64,000 nucleotides of DNA, taken from contig CANQQA010000009.1 of NCBI GenBank assembly GCA_947625885.1, positions 19,199-83,198 of the forward strand, written 5' to 3'. The notes below the pieces were generated by a model that was not told the DNA's origin, did no database searches, and worked only from the letters and a program-made list of their open reading frames with translations. The translations under genes and the position numbers were made by a program. This DNA comes from an uncultured Bacteroidales bacterium (lineage in GTDB: Bacteria > Bacteroidota > Bacteroidia > Bacteroidales > UBA11471). This document shows positions 30,180-39,024 of the stretch, one piece after another; position 1 is the first letter of the stretch; every line of letters starts with the position of its first letter.

Positions 30180-30368
30180 ATTGTCATTGTTAGTAATATT
30201 TGTACGGTAAAGGTAACTCTTTTCTTTGAATCTGCGGCTCTCCGTCGGAAAATTTTTCCATATCTCTTTTTGCCGAAAATTTTTCCGTCGGAAACAATGT
30301 CGATTCTCAAATTTCTTTTTTCAACAAAAAACAAAAACGCATAAAACTAAAATTTTCATATTATTTTA

Positions 30369-30398
30369 TTGGTATATCCGAATATATTCATATATTTG
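30369..30398 (+). promoter_or_regulatory. Bacteroides-type promoter of the candidate ncRNA
   Basis: TTG at 30369-30371, 19-nt spacer and TATATTTG at 30391-30398. The predicted transcription start near 30404 falls just before the 5' arm of the closing stem of the RNA candidate. Confidence 0.7.
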
Positions 30399-30403
30399 TG
30401 CAT

Positions 30404-30605
30404 TGAAACGCTTCTCCGTGATTTTTTCACGCGACGTAACATTTCCCGAAAAAGGCGCGTGCCCCGACATTCTCATGCAGGGACACGCTAATCAAAAAGG
30501 AAATGTTTGCGATTAGCTTCCGTATCGGGACTTCTCATATTCCGGCATTCGGAATAAGGGTCGCTCCACGGAAGTTATATAGAGACGTTACAAAGCGTTT
30601 TTCTA
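30404..30605 (+). ncRNA. Candidate structured non-coding RNA of about 200 nt
   Basis: The predicted ends pair: AAACGCTT (30406-30413) with AAGCGTTT (30593-30600), then GTAAC (30436-30440) with GTTAC (30587-30591). Inside are four hairpins: 30417-30431; a GTGCCC/GGGACAC stem near 30459-30486; GCTAATC/GATTAGC (30487-30493 with 30511-30517); and CTTCCGT/ACGGAAG (30517-30523 with 30568-30574) enclosing ATTCCG/CGGAAT (30539-30555). A T run follows the closing stem. Paired ends and this size recall 6S RNA, but the multibranched fold is not the classic 6S shape and the family is unproven. Confidence 0.5.
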
Positions 30606-30865
30606 ACACTGTCGTACAAGTGAATTAATGCAGATTTTAATTCGCGGGTAAAGTTATATATTTTACATCACATTCCAAACTTTTTATTCATATTTTTCAT
30701 TTTTTCTTTACAGGCTTTCCGATTGAAAATTTCCACTACACGATTCATAATCAGCAGATACACAATAGCGAATAAAGGAGCATGGGATTGTTTAGAGTTT
30801 TTTTTCTGCAAATTTTCGGCAGTCCGCCGAACAAACACATTCGACTTATTTATCTTCCAATAAGG

Positions 30866-30947
30866 TCAAAAAAAAATTGATTGCCTCCCGGCAACCAATC
30901 TTTATAAACCTTAAATCTAATACCATGAAAAACACGGTGCAAAGATA
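30866..30947 (-). ncRNA. Candidate short RNA (about 70 nt) with intrinsic terminator
   Basis: On the minus strand a -7 box TATCTTTG (30947-30940) is followed within about 50 nt by a hairpin, GATTGGTTGCC/GGCAATC (about 30899-30876), and then a run of T (30875-30867). No open frame of note lies between. The -33 element is poor. It could be a small RNA or a leader/terminator remnant of a lost gene. Confidence 0.4.
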
Positions 30948-31064
30948 AAGGGTTTATGTTATAAAACATAATTTTTAAACAGAAAAATTATACGTGTTTA
31001 GATTATTTAACCTTTTGGCAAAAAACAGCCCAAATAGATTTTTCCATAATACGCATACTATCTG

Positions 31065-31322
31065 TTATTTATATCCGTCGTACTCTTCTTGATTGGGGAA
31101 AATACTGTCCCAAATATTGTCTTCGCGCGAAACATAATCCTGATAAAAGAGGGTAAAAGCTCTTTTCTCATTGTATCCCTTAGCAATGCACCACTCGCTG
31201 TAATTGCTTTTCAATTCCTCATCGGCATTCAAAAGCGCATTCCACTGTTCTTCGGCAACCTCCACGTCGGGATATTTCTGTATCAAATCTTCCAGCAGTT
31301 CCTCTATATCCATGTAATCCAT
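31065..31322 (-). CDS. Small acidic hypothetical protein (85 aa)
   Basis: I do not recognise the family. The sequence MDYMDIEELLEDLIQKYPDV... is acidic, without signal peptide or membrane segment, and has a regular helix-like pattern with several tryptophans and tyrosines. Coding is supported by a proper start and a plausible upstream promoter on the same strand (31428-31460). The gene stands alone between the RNA-bearing gap and the glycosyltransferase gene. Function unknown. Confidence 0.55.
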   Translation of the reverse strand: MDYMDIEELLEDLIQKYPDVEVAEEQWNALLNADEELKSNYSEWCIAKGYNEKRAFTLFYQDYVSREDNIWDSIFPNQEEYDGYK

Positions 31323-31427
31323 ACATAAAAAATTTTAAGGTTTCCTGTTTTTCAAAGCTCAATTTCCAATTTTTCCGAATAAACGTTTTGTCTGTGTTTT
31401 TGTTCGGAAAAACATCGTTTCGATGTT

Positions 31428-31460
31428 CAAATATATAAAATTTCATTTATCAAGCGCAAA
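31428..31460 (-). promoter_or_regulatory. Probable promoter of the 85-aa gene
   Basis: Minus-strand TTTG (31460-31457), 21-nt spacer and TATATTTG (31435-31428). The leader to the ATG at 31322 would be about 100 nt. Confidence 0.5.
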
Positions 31461-31557
31461 TTATTGGCAAAAAGTTATCAACAGATGTAAACGCAAAGCA
31501 GCCGGCAGAGTCGCCGCCGCTTTATTCATCGGCGTTTCAAGGGCGAACAAATTTTGT

Positions 31558-32517
31558 TTACTTCGCAGATTCGTCGTCGTGATGCAGGAACGTTTCGACA
31601 TTGTATCGGGGTCGGCGTTTTACCTCGACATAAATTTTTCCGATGTATTCGCCTATCGTGCCGATAGCTATCAGTATCACGCTGCCCAAAAACCAAAGCG
31701 AGAGCATGAGCGACGCCCACCCCTCGACCGTCTCGCCGCAGAAAAACGACACCAACGTATAGCCCGCCATGATGAGCGTAATGAAAAGTATGATAAATCC
31801 CATCGAGGAGATAAGCCGAATGGGCTTTACCGAAAACGAGGTGATGCCATCAATGGCGAAATTGAGCATTTTGAAAAGGGGATATTTCGACTCGCCGGCG
31901 AAACGCTCGTGCCGATCGTAAAAGACCGTTGCGGTTTTGTAGCCTATCGTGGGAATGATGCCGCGCAGGAACAGGTTACGCTCGGGATATTCGGCGAGTT
32001 GCCGCAGCGCCCGACGGCTCATCAGCCGGAAATCGGCATGATTATAGACCGTGCGCACGCCGAACAACGACATCAGCCGGTAAAATGCCTGCGCTGTCGT
32101 CCGCTTGAAGAAAGTATCGCTCTTGCGGGTGCGGCGCACGCCATAGACAATATCGGCACCGGCGGCGAAAGCATCGACCATATTTTCGATGACGGCGATA
32201 TCGTCCTGCAAATCGGCGTCGATAGAGACGGCAGCATCGCACCGTTCCGTAACCGTTGCCAGTCCCGCCATAAGGGCGTTTTGATGTCCGCTGTTCTGCG
32301 CCAGACTCAGTCCGCAAATATGCGGGTCGGCAACATAAAGGCGTTCGATGATAGACCACGTGGCATCGCAACTTCCGTCGTTCACGAACAGAATGAAGCT
32401 GTCGGAAGCGATTTTCCGCTTCTCCACCAACGTGTCCAAGACGGCACGCAAGCGGCGGGCAGTTTCCTCCACTACTTTTTCTTCATTGTAACAGGGAACG
32501 ACAATCGACAGTTTCAT
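31558..32517 (-). CDS. Family 2 glycosyltransferase with C-terminal membrane helices
   Basis: DPM1/GtrB-like glycosyltransferase, probably loading a sugar onto a polyprenyl phosphate carrier at the inner membrane. The 319-aa protein has a GT-A fold: VVPCYNEE (6-13), NDGS (46-49) and the metal-binding DADLQDD (100-106). Two C-terminal membrane helices follow (about 237-258 and 273-298) and end IGEYIGKIYVEVKRRPRY. The open frame extends 32 codons upstream, but the ATG at 32517 gives the standard start MKLSIVVPCYNEE. A -7-like TACTTTTG lies at 32550-32543. Confidence 0.88.
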   Translation of the reverse strand: MKLSIVVPCYNEEKVVEETARRLRAVLDTLVEKRKIASDSFILFVNDGSCDATWSIIERLYVADPHICGLSLAQNSGHQNALMAGLATVTERCDAAVSIDADLQDDIAVIENMVDAFAAGADIVYGVRRTRKSDTFFKRTTAQAFYRLMSLFGVRTVYNHADFRLMSRRALRQLAEYPERNLFLRGIIPTIGYKTATVFYDRHERFAGESKYPLFKMLNFAIDGITSFSVKPIRLISSMGFIILFITLIMAGYTLVSFFCGETVEGWASLMLSLWFLGSVILIAIGTIGEYIGKIYVEVKRRPRYNVETFLHHDDESAK

Positions 32518-32716
32518 CGGCAAAACATATTTTACGGACGTACAAAAGTATAAAAAATTCATTCTCCTCGCGAAAGTTCTCTTTATAAATTTTATAACCG
32601 TTTCAAGAAGCACTACTGCCTAACCGTCATCGCGGCAAAAAGGCTGTTACAATTCCGTTACAATCGGGCGGGAAAGGTTTGATGAAAAATTTTCCGTCAA
32701 TCGGCACAAAATAAAT

Positions 32717-32748
32717 TTTGTACGGGCGGCGATTTTACATTATCTTTG
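32717..32748 (+). promoter_or_regulatory. Bacteroides-type promoter of the DUF2148-aguA-aguB-fprA run
   Basis: TTTG at 32717-32720, 20-nt spacer, TATCTTTG at 32741-32748. The leader to the ATG at 32770 is short, about 15 nt. Confidence 0.7.
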
Positions 32749-32769
32749 TAACATAAAATAAATAAAACC

Positions 32770-33309
32770 ATGATTATCGACGAACGAAAAGCTCGCAAAG
32801 AGTTTATGACGGAAGTTGCCAAACAGATGATGACAGCCGCCCGCACCGCCCCCAAAGGCAAGGGCATCGACATCATCGAAATCGTAACGCTCACCGACGA
32901 CGACATCGCCGCCGTGTCGCAACAGATGTTGCAAATGGCGGAGGAAACTGGTATGAAGTTCCTCATCAGGGACAGCGAAAACATACGGCAAGCCGACGCC
33001 ATGATAGTCATCGGCACGCGCCAAGCCGTGCAGGGGCTCAACTGCGCCTACTGCGGATATGCCACCTGCGAGGCGAAACCGCAAGCCGTACCGTGCGCCA
33101 TCAACGCCATAGACGTGGGTATAGCCGTAGGCTCGGCTTGCGCCAAGGCTGCCGACCTGCGGGTCGACAGCCGCGTGATGTTCTCGGCAGGCTGGGCGGC
33201 AGAAAAGGCGGGCATTCTCAAAGGGTGCCGCCAGTGTATCGCCATACCTATCAGCGCTTCGTCGAAAAATCCGTTCTTCGACCGCAAGCCCAAAGAGGAG
33301 AAAAAATGA
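32770..33309 (+). CDS. DUF2148 ferredoxin-like cysteine-rich protein
   Basis: Small cytosolic protein of the DUF2148 family, often described as a ferredoxin-domain protein; its reaction is unknown. The 179-aa product has seven cysteines suited to an iron-sulfur cluster: C92-x2-C95-x4-C100 (CAYCGYATC), C109, C124 and C153-x2-C156 (GCRQC). It overlaps aguA by 4 bp (ATGA), so it is translationally coupled to the agmatine genes. The functional link between them is not established. Confidence 0.85.
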   Translation: MIIDERKARKEFMTEVAKQMMTAARTAPKGKGIDIIEIVTLTDDDIAAVSQQMLQMAEETGMKFLIRDSENIRQADAMIVIGTRQAVQGLNCAYCGYATCEAKPQAVPCAINAIDVGIAVGSACAKAADLRVDSRVMFSAGWAAEKAGILKGCRQCIAIPISASSKNPFFDRKPKEEKK

Positions 33310-34337
33310 ACGACTATCTGCTGCCGGCGGAATGGGCACCGCAGTCGGGCGTGCAGCTTACATGGTCGCACGAAGATACCGATTGGCGCGATATGCTCGA
33401 TGAAGTGGAGGCGTGCTTCACTGCCATTGCGCGTGAAATCGCGGCACGGGAACGGTTGCTGATTGTCGCGCCGGAACCCGAACAGGTGCGCCGGTGCATC
33501 GCGGGTGAAGTGAATCTCGAAAACGTGCGCTTCGCCGCCTGCCCCACCAACGACACGTGGGCGCGCGACCATGCGGGCATCACGCTCGTGAACAAGGGCA
33601 GTGGGAAATGCCGGCTGCTCGATTTCTGCTTCAACGGCTGGGGGCTGAAATTCGCCGCCGACCGCGACAACCGCATCACCCGCCGCTGCTGCGACAACGG
33701 CATTTTCCATGCGGAATATGAAAATCGCCTGAACTTCGTACTGGAAGGCGGCTCTATCGACTCCGACGGGAAAGGCTCGCTGCTCACCACGTCGGAATGC
33801 CTGCTCTCGCCCAACCGCAACGGCGAATGGGACAAGCCCCGCATAGAGGCGTATCTCAAAGAGACGTTCGGCATGCGGCAGGTGCTGTGGGTGGATTACG
33901 GCTCTTTGGAGGGCGACGACACCGACAGCCACATCGACACGCTGGCGCGTTTCTGCCCCGACGACACCATTGCCTATGTGCAATGTTCCGACCCCGCCGA
34001 CCGACACTTCGCGGCACTGCAACAAATGGAAAAGCAGCTGCGCACGTTCCGTACAACCGACGGACGACCGTTCCGCCTCCTCCCCTTGCCTATGGCGGAC
34101 GCCATATACCACAAAGGGGAGCGGCTGCCGGCGACGTATGCCAACTTTCTCGTCGTGAACGGGGCTGTACTCTATCCCACCTACGGACAGAGCCGGAACG
34201 ACCGAGAGGCGGCGGAAGTGCTGCAACAAGCCTTTCCTCACCGCGAAATCGTAGGCATCGACTGCCGGGCATTAATCAGGCAGCACGGTTCGCTGCACTG
34301 CGTTACGATGCAATATCCCGAAGGGGTACTTATATAA
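33306..34337 (+). CDS. aguA: Agmatine deiminase
   Basis: Hydrolyses agmatine to N-carbamoylputrescine and ammonia, a step of the arginine-decarboxylase route to putrescine. The 343-aa protein belongs to the peptidylarginine-deiminase-like guanidino-modifying family. Landmarks are PTNDTWARD, LEGGSID, DTDSHIDTLARF with the catalytic histidine, and the nucleophile C332 in HGSLHC near the C-terminus. The open frame runs upstream to 33093 but overlaps the DUF2148 gene there; the ATG at 33306 is used. Followed 6 bp later by aguB, the next enzyme, which makes the assignment firm. Confidence 0.93.
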   Translation: MNDYLLPAEWAPQSGVQLTWSHEDTDWRDMLDEVEACFTAIAREIAARERLLIVAPEPEQVRRCIAGEVNLENVRFAACPTNDTWARDHAGITLVNKGSGKCRLLDFCFNGWGLKFAADRDNRITRRCCDNGIFHAEYENRLNFVLEGGSIDSDGKGSLLTTSECLLSPNRNGEWDKPRIEAYLKETFGMRQVLWVDYGSLEGDDTDSHIDTLARFCPDDTIAYVQCSDPADRHFAALQQMEKQLRTFRTTDGRPFRLLPLPMADAIYHKGERLPATYANFLVVNGAVLYPTYGQSRNDREAAEVLQQAFPHREIVGIDCRALIRQHGSLHCVTMQYPEGVLI

Positions 34338-34343
34338 TAGAAT

Positions 34344-35231
34344 ATGGAAAAGAAAATCCGCGTCGGCATCGTGCAGCAAGCCAATACCGACAACATAAAA
34401 GAGAATATGCAGCGGCTCAAAGCCGGCATCGAAGCCTGCGCCCGACAGGGCGCACAACTCGTCGTGCTGCAAGAGCTGCACAACACGCTCTACTTCTGCC
34501 AGACGGAAAACACGACGTGCTTCGACTTGGCGGAGAGCATTCCGGGCGCATCGACCGACTTCTACGGCGATATAGCCCGTACGGCAGGCGTCGTGCTGGT
34601 AACGTCGCTTTTCGAGCGGCGGACGGCAGGGGTGTATCACAATACCGCCGTAGTATTCGAGCGCGACGGCTCCATTGCCGGAAAATACCGTAAGATGCAC
34701 ATTCCAGACGACCCCGCCTATTACGAGAAATTCTATTTCACGCCGGGCGATACGGGATTTCGACCGATAACGACTTCCGTCGGCAAACTCGGCGTACTGG
34801 TGTGCTGGGACCAATGGTACCCCGAAGCTGCCCGCATGATGGCGCTGCAAGGCGCCGACCTGCTCATCTACCCGACCGCCATAGGCTGGGAAAGCAGCGA
34901 CACGCCCGAAGAACAGACGCGGCAGCGCGAGGCGTGGATTACCGTGCAGCGGGGACACGCCATTGCCAACGGGCTGCCCGTAGTTGCCGTCAATCGGGTG
35001 GGACACGAAAGCGACCCGTCGGGACAGACAAACGGCATACAGTTCTGGGGCAGCTCTTTCATAGCCGGAGCACAGGGCGAAATGGTGTGGCAGGCTTCCG
35101 ACCGCGAGGAGTGCGTGCACGTGGCGGACATAGACCTCGCCCGCTCGGAGCAGGTGCGCCGCTGGTGGCCCTTCCTGCGCGACCGCCGCGTCGACGCTTA
35201 CAAAAAAATAACCGAACGTTTTATCGACTAA
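34344..35231 (+). CDS. aguB: N-carbamoylputrescine amidase
   Basis: Nitrilase-family hydrolase that converts N-carbamoylputrescine to putrescine, CO2 and ammonia. The 295-aa product carries the Glu-Lys-Cys triad: E44 in LQELHN, K117 in KYRKMHIPDD and C154 in VLVCWDQWYPE. The segment FQW/QFWGSSFI and the tail DLARSEQVRRWWPFLRDRR are typical of AguB. Together with aguA this gives a complete agmatine-to-putrescine path; the arginine decarboxylase is not in the window. Confidence 0.94.
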   Translation: MEKKIRVGIVQQANTDNIKENMQRLKAGIEACARQGAQLVVLQELHNTLYFCQTENTTCFDLAESIPGASTDFYGDIARTAGVVLVTSLFERRTAGVYHNTAVVFERDGSIAGKYRKMHIPDDPAYYEKFYFTPGDTGFRPITTSVGKLGVLVCWDQWYPEAARMMALQGADLLIYPTAIGWESSDTPEEQTRQREAWITVQRGHAIANGLPVVAVNRVGHESDPSGQTNGIQFWGSSFIAGAQGEMVWQASDREECVHVADIDLARSEQVRRWWPFLRDRRVDAYKKITERFID

Positions 35232-35244
35232 ATTTTTACATATC

Positions 35245-36429
35245 ATGTATCAAGAAATTAAAAAACATATTTTTTACGTCGGCGTAAACGACCGTGTAAC
35301 CCGAAAATTCGAGGCTTTGTGGCCGCTTCCTTACGGCGTTTCGTACAACAGTTATCTGATTGCCGATAAAAAAACGGCTCTCGTCGATACCGTCGAAGCC
35401 GGATTCACCGAAACTTTTTTGGCGAATATCCGTGAAATTTTAGGAGACAAGCCTCTCGATTATTTGGTAATCAACCACATGGAGCCGGATCATTCGGCGT
35501 CGATAGCCGCCGTCAGACGAGCATATCCCGATGTGCAAATCGTGGGCAACGCCAAGACGGTGGAAATGATAAAAGGTTTCTACGGCATCGACGAAAAGAC
35601 GTTGAGCATTAAAGACGGCGACGTTCTGCCGCTCGGAGCGCATGAACTCGTGTTCTACATCACGCCCATGGTGCACTGGCCGGAAACGATGATGAGCTAC
35701 TGCCCGCAGGAAAAACTGCTGTTCTCGGGCGACGCTTTCGGCTGCTTCGGCGCACTCGACGGCGGCGTGGTCGATACGCAGCTCGACTGCGAAATCTATT
35801 GGGACGAAATGTATCGCTACTATGCCAACATCGTGGGGAAATACGGCGTTCCCGTGCAGCGGGCATTGGAAAAACTGAAAAACGTGCCTATCGACATGAT
35901 TTGTTCGACACACGGTCCCGTATGGAAGGAACAGGTGGGAAAAGTCGGCGGCATCTACAACAGCCTGAGCCGCTACGAAGCCGAAGAGGGCGTTACGGTG
36001 GTGTATGGCAGTATGTACGGCAACACAGCCCGCATGGCGGAAGAAATCGCCGCCGAGCTGTCGGCACAGGGCATACGCCGCATTGCGGTACACAATGTTT
36101 CGGTGTCGGAAAAGTCGTATATCCTGCGCGATATTTTCCGCTACAAAGGAGTCGTCATCGGCAGTCCGACCTACAACCTGCAACTGTTTCCCGATGTGGA
36201 GGCGGTGGTGTCGGCGCTGCGCAACCGCGAAATCAAGTCGAGAATATACGGCTGCTTCGGCTCCTATACGTGGACAAGCCGCGCGGTAAAAGAACTGACC
36301 GCCTTCGGCGAACAGATGCAATGGGAAATGCCCGCCGAAGCCGTAGAAATGAAACAGGGTTTCACCGAAACGACGGCAGAGCAGTGCCGCACACTGGCAC
36401 GCGCCATGGCTGCGGCTTTGAAAAAATAA
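35245..36429 (+). CDS. fprA: Flavodiiron protein (A-type flavoprotein)
   Basis: Cytosolic oxygen and/or nitric-oxide reductase of anaerobes. The 394-aa protein has an N-terminal metallo-beta-lactamase-like diiron domain with HMEPDH (H78, E80, D82, H83), MVHWPETMM and the later ligands in FSGDAFG and CSTHGPVW. A C-terminal flavodoxin domain starts with the FMN loop VVYGSMYGNTARMAEE (about 251-266) and has GSPTYN. No rubredoxin domain is fused, so an external donor is expected. It follows aguB by 13 bp and may be cotranscribed. Preference for O2 over NO cannot be told from sequence. Confidence 0.93.
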   Translation: MYQEIKKHIFYVGVNDRVTRKFEALWPLPYGVSYNSYLIADKKTALVDTVEAGFTETFLANIREILGDKPLDYLVINHMEPDHSASIAAVRRAYPDVQIVGNAKTVEMIKGFYGIDEKTLSIKDGDVLPLGAHELVFYITPMVHWPETMMSYCPQEKLLFSGDAFGCFGALDGGVVDTQLDCEIYWDEMYRYYANIVGKYGVPVQRALEKLKNVPIDMICSTHGPVWKEQVGKVGGIYNSLSRYEAEEGVTVVYGSMYGNTARMAEEIAAELSAQGIRRIAVHNVSVSEKSYILRDIFRYKGVVIGSPTYNLQLFPDVEAVVSALRNREIKSRIYGCFGSYTWTSRAVKELTAFGEQMQWEMPAEAVEMKQGFTETTAEQCRTLARAMAAALKK

Positions 36430-36448
36430 CACATAAACTGAAAACGAG

Positions 36449-38926
36449 ATGAGGATAACACGATTCCTATGGACAGTATTGCTGGGAGTGGCTGTCGTCG
36501 CACCGCTTCATGCCGACAACACGATGAAACTGCAATACGACCGTCCCGCCGCGCGCTGGGTGGAAGCCCTCCCGTTAGGAAACGGCAGATTAGGCGCCAT
36601 GGTGTACGGCGACCCCGTGCACGAACAGTTCCAACTCAATGAAGAAACGGTGTGGGGCGGGTCGCCCTACAACAACACCAACCCGAAAGCCAAGGAGGCT
36701 CTGGCGGAAATACGCCGCTTGATTTTCGAGGGGAAAAACCGCGAGGCGCAAGAGTTGTGCGGACCAACCATCTGCACGCCGAACGGCGCAAACGGAATGC
36801 CTTATCAGACTGTCGGCTCGCTCTTGCTCGACTTCGACGGCGTAACCGACTACACCGATTATCATCGGGAACTCGACATCGCCCGCGCGGTATCGACCAC
36901 CCGATTCCGCAGTGGCGACGTAACCTATACCCGCGAAGCGTTCACCTCGTTTCCCGACCAACTCTTAATCATACGGCTGACGGCATCGGAACGGGGAAAA
37001 ATATCGTTTACAGCCCGCTACGGCACACCCTACGCCACCGCTCACATCGGCACGCCGGCGCGAAACCTGCTGCGCCTCGACGGGAAAGCCGACGACCACG
37101 AAGGCATCGAAGGGAAAATACATTTCACCACCCTGACCCGCATCGACCGGAAAGGCGGAAAAACCGTATCGGTGGGCGACACGCTGCTGCGGGTGTCGAA
37201 TGCCGATGAAGTAACGCTGTACGTGTCGATAGGGACGAACTTCGTCGATTACAAAGATGTATCGGGCGATGCCCTCCGCCGAGCCGAATCGTATCTGAAA
37301 AATGCCGGTAAGGATTATCGGAAAGCCCGGCAGGCGCACGAAGCGGCATACGGCAGTTACTTTCGTCGGGTGTCGCTCGACTTGGGCGAAAACGAACAGA
37401 CCGCCAAACCCACCGACGTGCGGTTGCAGGAGTTTGCCACGACATTCGACCCACAGCTGGCAGCGCTCTACTTCCAATACGGACGCTATCTGTTGATATG
37501 CAGCTCGCAGCCGGGCGGACAGGCGGCAAACCTGCAAGGCATCTGGAACTATCAGCTGCGGGCGCCGTGGGACGGCAAATACACGACCGACATCAACGTG
37601 GAAATGAATTACTGGCCGGCAGAGGTAACGAATCTCGCCGAGATGCACGAACCGTTCCTCACCTTAGTAAAAGAGTGCGCCGAACAGGGAAAAGAAGCGG
37701 CTGCCATGTACGGCTGCCGCGGGTGGACGCTGCACCACAACACCGACATCTGGCGCTCGACGGGTGCCGTCGATGGGGCAAGGTACGGCGTATGGCCTAC
37801 CTGTAACGCTTGGTTTTGCCAGCACGTATGGGACCGCTACCTCTTTTCCGGCGACAAGGAATACCTGCGCGACACCTATCCGCTGCTGAAAGAGGCGTGC
37901 CGATTCTATCTCGACTTTCTGGTGCGCGAACCGAAAAACGGGTGGTGGGTGGTCGCTCCCTCCTATTCGCCCGAAAATGCGCCGTCGGTCGGCGGCAAAC
38001 GCTCGTTCGTCATCGTCGCCGGCACGACGATGGATAATCAAATGGTAGCAGACCTCTTCCATAATACGATAGAAGCCGCCCGCCTGCTCGACGAGGAAGC
38101 CACGTTCATCGACAGCCTGCAACAGGTGGTCGATAACCTGCCGCCGATGCAAGTGGGCCGATGGGGACAACTGCAAGAGTGGCTCGAAGATTGGGACGAC
38201 CCGAAAGACAACCACCGCCACACCTCGCACCTGTGGGGGCTCTATCCGGGACGCCAAATCACCGCCGGCACGCCGGTGCTGATGGCGGCTGCCAAGAAAA
38301 CGTTGTTCGGACGCGGCGACCACTCCACCGGCTGGTCTATGGGGTGGAAAGTGTGCTTCTGGGCACGGCTGCTCGACGGCAATCACGCCTACAAACTCAT
38401 CTGTGAACAACTAACCCCCATAAGCGCCGAAAAAGAACACAACGGCGGCACCTATCCCAACTTGTTCGACGCGCACCCGCCGTTCCAAATCGACGGCAAC
38501 TTCGGCTGCACGGCAGGCATCGCCGAGATGCTGGTGCAGAGCCATGCCGGCGCGATACACCTGCTGCCCGCCCTGCCCGACGTATGGAAAGAGGGTACGG
38601 TGAAAGGGCTGCGCTGTCGGGGAGGTTTCCGACTCGAAGAATTGACGTGGAAAGAGGGAGAAGTAAAAGAGGTCATCGTTTTATCAACCGTCGGCGGCAC
38701 CCTGCGCCTCCGCTCGGCTGTACCGTTAGCCATGAACGGGCAGAAACTTTCGCCGGCGACCGAAACGGAAGTGCCTAACCCGCTGCTGAAAACGCAGCCC
38801 GTGCGTCGCCCCCTGATAGCCGCCGAGGCTCCCATTAACAGCGAAACCGCCACGACCGACACTTATCTGTACGACATAGAAACCGTTGCGGGCGAGACTT
38901 ACCGGCTGACGGCAGCAAAAGAGTGA
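36449..38926 (+). CDS. GH95 alpha-L-fucosidase (secreted)
   Basis: Glycoside hydrolase family 95; characterised members are mainly alpha-1,2-L-fucosidases, with some alpha-L-galactosidases. The 825-aa protein has a signal peptide (about 1-22), then [33 protein letters not shown], the (alpha/alpha)6 core with [40 protein letters not shown] and [14 protein letters not shown]. These blocks cover the conserved acid and asparagine positions of the family. No SusC/SusD pair adjoins it. It starts 19 bp after fprA and is followed by a bidirectional terminator. Confidence 0.9.
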   Translation: MRITRFLWTVLLGVAVVAPLHADNTMKLQYDRPAARWVEALPLGNGRLGAMVYGDPVHEQFQLNEETVWGGSPYNNTNPKAKEALAEIRRLIFEGKNREAQELCGPTICTPNGANGMPYQTVGSLLLDFDGVTDYTDYHRELDIARAVSTTRFRSGDVTYTREAFTSFPDQLLIIRLTASERGKISFTARYGTPYATAHIGTPARNLLRLDGKADDHEGIEGKIHFTTLTRIDRKGGKTVSVGDTLLRVSNADEVTLYVSIGTNFVDYKDVSGDALRRAESYLKNAGKDYRKARQAHEAAYGSYFRRVSLDLGENEQTAKPTDVRLQEFATTFDPQLAALYFQYGRYLLICSSQPGGQAANLQGIWNYQLRAPWDGKYTTDINVEMNYWPAEVTNLAEMHEPFLTLVKECAEQGKEAAAMYGCRGWTLHHNTDIWRSTGAVDGARYGVWPTCNAWFCQHVWDRYLFSGDKEYLRDTYPLLKEACRFYLDFLVREPKNGWWVVAPSYSPENAPSVGGKRSFVIVAGTTMDNQMVADLFHNTIEAARLLDEEATFIDSLQQVVDNLPPMQVGRWGQLQEWLEDWDDPKDNHRHTSHLWGLYPGRQITAGTPVLMAAAKKTLFGRGDHSTGWSMGWKVCFWARLLDGNHAYKLICEQLTPISAEKEHNGGTYPNLFDAHPPFQIDGNFGCTAGIAEMLVQSHAGAIHLLPALPDVWKEGTVKGLRCRGGFRLEELTWKEGEVKEVIVLSTVGGTLRLRSAVPLAMNGQKLSPATETEVPNPLLKTQPVRRPLIAAEAPINSETATTDTYLYDIETVAGETYRLTAAKE

Positions 38927-38986
38927 ACCATTTTTGCGAAACGGATTTTTCGGAAAACGTCCGTCCGTTTCGCCTTATCCGTAAAA

Positions 38987-39014
38987 GAAAAGCCGCTTTG
39001 CAAAGCGGCTTTTC
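38987..39014. terminator. Bidirectional terminator
   Basis: A 28-bp perfect palindrome (14-bp arms 38987-39000 and 39001-39014) with A and T runs at its ends. It separates the convergent GH95 gene and the nucleotidyltransferase/GHMP fusion gene and can serve both. Confidence 0.85.
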
Positions 39015-39024
39015 CCGTATTCGG

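Larger units (their letters stand above)
30180..31064. other. 885-bp gene-free region with two RNA candidates
   Basis: No credible protein gene here; the short open frames have no family features. The stretch carries a consensus promoter and an extended foldable region on the + strand (30369-30605). It also has a short promoter-to-terminator unit on the minus strand (about 30866-30947). The rest is AT-rich with no feature I can support. Confidence 0.7.

Noticed and set aside
30226..30516. 96-codon frame in the gap after the C69 gene
   Set aside because: Low-complexity translation and overlap with the structured RNA candidate.
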